From positions 91,337 through 155,336 of the forward strand of contig NW_005434663.1 of assembly GCF_000315625.1 (NCBI RefSeq): DNA of 64,000 nucleotides, given 5' to 3'. The DNA is from Guillardia theta CCMP2712. Lineage: Eukaryota > Cryptophyceae > Pyrenomonadales > Geminigeraceae. Made by a program: the position numbers and the translations under genes. The notes under the pieces were generated by a model that did not search any database, was not told where the DNA came from, and saw only the letters and a program-made list of their open reading frames with translations. Positions 61,180 to 64,000 of this stretch are shown one piece after another; within the stretch, counting starts at the first letter, position 1; every line of letters starts with the position of its first letter.

Positions 61180-62954
61180 ATGATTTGCGGTGTCTCTCGC
61201 CGTACCGCTCTATGCTTCATCTTTGCCGTTTCTCTGTGCATGAGAACAGCACAAGCGTTCGTACAGGCGCCTATACTGGCCCGCTCTTCAATGTCAAAGA
61301 ACCCTTTGCTGTCCAAGGCTGGAGGGAGGTCTGTCAGAACAGCTGCCTGTTCAACACGCATGGTCTACATGCCACCCAGAATCACAACTGATATCGACGA
61401 CGAGTCTGATGCGGCTGCCGCGTTGAAGCAAAGCCTGGATAGACTGCTTGAAATGCCCTCTACTTCAATTGACTCAAAATCGACTGTGAGTTTTTTTTCA
61501 TCACTCGGTTTGAGATCTGACTTCGTCTTCAGCTTCCCCGCACTCCATGCACGTCTCTCTATGGAAATTGGAGGCCAACTAGTGAGTCAGAACCACTTGT
61601 TGCCAATCCAAGGGCTACGAAACCGAGGAAAACTTTCGTAGCTGAAGACAAACCAAAGAGCGCGCGCAGTCGTGGCAGGCCCGCTATGGAGCCTCGGCCA
61701 GCTGTGAGGGAGGACATGTTGCCAGAATTTGTCTCCAGAGCTGCCAGTGTCCTGAAGATCAATGATGGAAAGATGGACTCTAATCTATTTGGGCAGCAAT
61801 GGAAGACCTCACACCCGAATTCACCTATTTACATCTTTAAGAGCATCAAGGGTGTAACCATCCATCAAATGCTTCGTGAACACTCCAAGTTTTTCACCGT
61901 CTCAGAAACTGACAGACAGAAAGTGAAAATGTTCGAACTCAATGAGGAAGCAGTAAAGCAGTACTTGGAGGAATGTCAAAGCAACGGAAGCCTCAAGCCA
62001 GAGCAGATACCCAAAGCAACCTCAGAAATGATGGCACAACGTGCTTCGCTTGATTTTTCTCTCAAGGAAGTGCTTCCTGTGCAGGACCAATCTCTTCCTT
62101 CGGTCGCCACTCCGGTAACTAAGGCTGTGCAGCCCATGATTGCTCCAAATAGCGAGGAAGAAGAAGCGGTCTTCCACAATGAAGTGCCAATGCAGGGTAG
62201 AGCAAGAGTTTCTGGAACTTTCGATCGCAGGAAGGTCAAGCGCAACATTGCGATCAAGAGATCCCAGGATACCTTTGTAGAAGAGCATGTCGAACCTCCC
62301 AAAGCTCATGAGAACGATGCCGTCAAGCGTCCTGTCACTGCTTTGTACAACTCATGGGCTGCAGATGGACGAGATATTGTGATGGAGCTTACTCACTCGG
62401 CTACGTTTGAAGAGATGTGGGAGTTTATCTTGGAAACCAAGGGTTCTTCCAAAAAGAAGTTCTCAGTGATCGATGCTGGATGCGGGAACGGTTGGGCAGT
62501 TCGGAAGATGGCTGAACATCCCCAATGCTCTGAGGTTCACGGAGTGGATGGCGCAGCCTTGATGATCGAAAAAGCTCAGTCCCTAGACGAAGATAATGAG
62601 AAGACCTCGTACTCCATTCAAGACATCCAATACTGGACACCTGAGCAATCTGTTGACGTCGTGACGCTAGTCGAAGTTCTGTACTTTCTCGACAATCCTG
62701 AGAGAACAGTGAAGCACATTTCAGAATCTTGGTTGAAGAAAGGGGGCCGATTTATTGCAAGCTTGGACTGCTATCGTGAGAATAAGTTGTCACATTCGTG
62801 GGAGGATGATCTCGGCATTCAGATGCACTGCATGTCTGAGAAAGCATGGGACAGAGTCTTGAAAGCAGCGGGACTGACTGACGTGAAGGTCTGGCGTGCA
62901 AAACCAACAGGACCATGGCAAGGAACTTTAATCGTAACAGGTGTGAAAAGATGA
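61180..62954 (+). CDS. plastid-leader class I SAM-dependent methyltransferase
   Basis: Two exons (61180-61485, 61533-62954; 47-nt intron) give 575 residues. The start MICGVSRRTALCFIFAVSLCM gives a signal peptide ending AQA, followed directly by FVQAP: the Phe-containing bipartite plastid signal of red complex plastids. After about 300 residues of low-complexity and a short folded region (SNLFGQQWKTSHPNSPIYIFKSIKG) comes a Rossmann methyltransferase: motif I VIDAGCGNGWAVRKMA, acidic loop VHGVDGAALMIEKA, motif with DVVTLVEVLYFLDNPERT, then KKGGRFIASLDCYRENKLSHSWEDDLG. Class I enzymes methylate small molecules, proteins or RNA; the substrate is unknown. An upstream in-frame ATG at 61105 or 61153 is possible but weakens the leader. 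Confidence 0.88.
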
Positions 62955-63116
62955 AAGATATCGGTTATTTCACCACAAGGAATAGACTTGTGATCTAGGT
63001 TTGAGAGATGGCCTCTCAAAATGTTTCTATAGAATTATTTGCTTATCAAAATTCTGTTGGAGGAAGTGGAGATGCATGGGAATGAATGTAAAACTTTGAA
63101 TCTCATTGCGGTTGTG

Positions 63117-64000
63117 TTATTCATCACATTCCATCAACCCACTCATAGTAGTGTTGAGAGTCTCATTCGCGATGTTCTGAAATCTCTTCAGCGATCTCAA
63201 GGCTTCCTTTCTCGTTACCTCAAGAGGCAGCCCTCGCATGAGGCATGAGAGGATTTCAATGCTCTCCACTTCATCTGTCTCATCTTGCCAACTTGTCAAC
63301 TCAACAACATCCACAAGTTTCAAACTCACTCGCCCACTCCAGCGCTCTCCACCCTCGCGCACACCTCTGGTTAGGGTCAGCCCCTAGCTGACACCTGTAG
63401 AAGGTCAAAAGGGTCCAGATACGCAGCCCACGTACAGCAGCAGGATGCAACGGCCTTGGCCCCTCATAGCGCTGTACATCAAGGGCGTCAACCCCCCGCT
63501 CTTGGTCGCCGCGTTCACTTGAGCGCCTGCACATCTTCATCGTCCGCTCGGACCTCCTCGAGCTCCACCTGCACTGACGAGGTCTTTGATCAGAGCCTCT
63601 CCTCCTTCGCGGGCTGCGAGGTGCAGCGGCGTGTTGCCCTGCAGCCAGTCAGCGTTCAGCTGGCCAAGTCTCTGCTTACCTCTACATCAACTTCGTCCAC
63701 TGCAGCACCGGCAGCGAGGAGCGTGCGGCCGATCAAGCTCAAACCTGCGGCTGCACGCTAAAGGAGGATGATTGGCAGTGAGTCCAAGAACCTCGGAAGC
63801 TTGCTAGATGGAGCGGGGTGAGCAAATTACAATTCTTGACGTTCACATCAGCGCCGAGTTCGATTAGAGCACACACTGAAGTCTGTGAGCTTGTCAAGGC
63901 AGACGAGCGAGATGCAACGCAAGGGTAGCAAGAGACGCACGTGCTCCTCGTAGAAACAAGCGGCAAGCAGCGGATTCTCCTCGCCCCTCACAGTAAACGC
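63117..64000 (-). CDS. ankyrin-repeat protein, 5' end beyond the window
   Basis: Minus-strand exons read CALIELGADVNVKNCNLLTPLHLAS, GNTPLHLAAREGGEALIKDLVSAG, AQVNAATKSGGLTPLMYSAMRGQ and LGADPNQRCARG, each an ankyrin unit of about 33 residues with the TPLH and GADVN landmarks. Ankyrin stacks bind partner proteins. The C-terminal exon probably runs to the stop at 63117 through a helical segment EILSCLMRGLPLEVTRKEALRSLKR, though an alternative ending near 63301 is open. The gene continues past position 64000, so the N-terminus and any enzyme domain are unseen. Confidence 0.8.

Overview
This window is nuclear DNA from a flagellated protist, most likely an alga with a red-lineage complex plastid; a cryptophyte such as Guillardia theta is the best guess, but no species marker is visible. 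Genes are dense, lie on both strands and are cut by many introns of mostly 44-65 nt (GT-AG, with a few GC-AG). Several predicted proteins open with a signal peptide whose apparent cleavage site is followed by Phe (AQA|FVQAP in the methyltransferase at 61180, TCS|FLLSP in the RibD-like protein at 33495), the bipartite plastid leader of red secondary algae. A full dynein heavy chain and an Sfi1-type protein indicate a flagellum and basal body. I rebuilt many genes by matching splice sites and codon phase; where I give a protein length, the summed exons are an exact multiple of three.

Layout. 1-5.1 kb: a microsatellite, a small basic protein, a GT8 glycosyltransferase (-) and a 12-segment MFS transporter (-). 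5.7-10.3 kb: a very large extracellular protein with C-terminal LysM-like domains (+). 10.4-15.6 kb: a PDZ/coiled-coil protein (-), an unknown 342-residue protein (+) and a small unknown gene (+). 16.1-23.5 kb: an Sfi1-like centrin-binding repeat protein (-), a citrate-type mitochondrial carrier with lesions (+), a repeat-rich gap and the autophagy E2 enzyme ATG3 (+). 24.4-30.9 kb: a long coiled-coil protein (+). 31.1-33.5 kb: a plastid-type riboflavin deaminase followed by unassigned exons (-). 33.8-47.6 kb: a 4,529-residue dynein heavy chain (+). 48.0-55.2 kb: a giant secreted repeat protein (+). 55.5-58.4 kb: a signal-peptide/YdcH-like-coil/2H-phosphoesterase fusion (-). 59-61 kb: a 1.7-kb repeat field. 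61.2-63 kb: a plastid-leader methyltransferase (+). 63.1-64 kb: an ankyrin-repeat gene running off the window (-).

The most striking observation is the dynein heavy chain. It has the linker, six AAA modules, stalk and C-terminal domain of an axonemal dynein, yet the main ATPase site (AAA1) has lost both Walker A and Walker B residues while the AAA2 and AAA3 P-loops remain. Intergenic DNA carries two dispersed sequence classes, GGGGTA-rich tracts and CCGG-rich islands, that often sit side by side and appear to be uncharacterised repeats.
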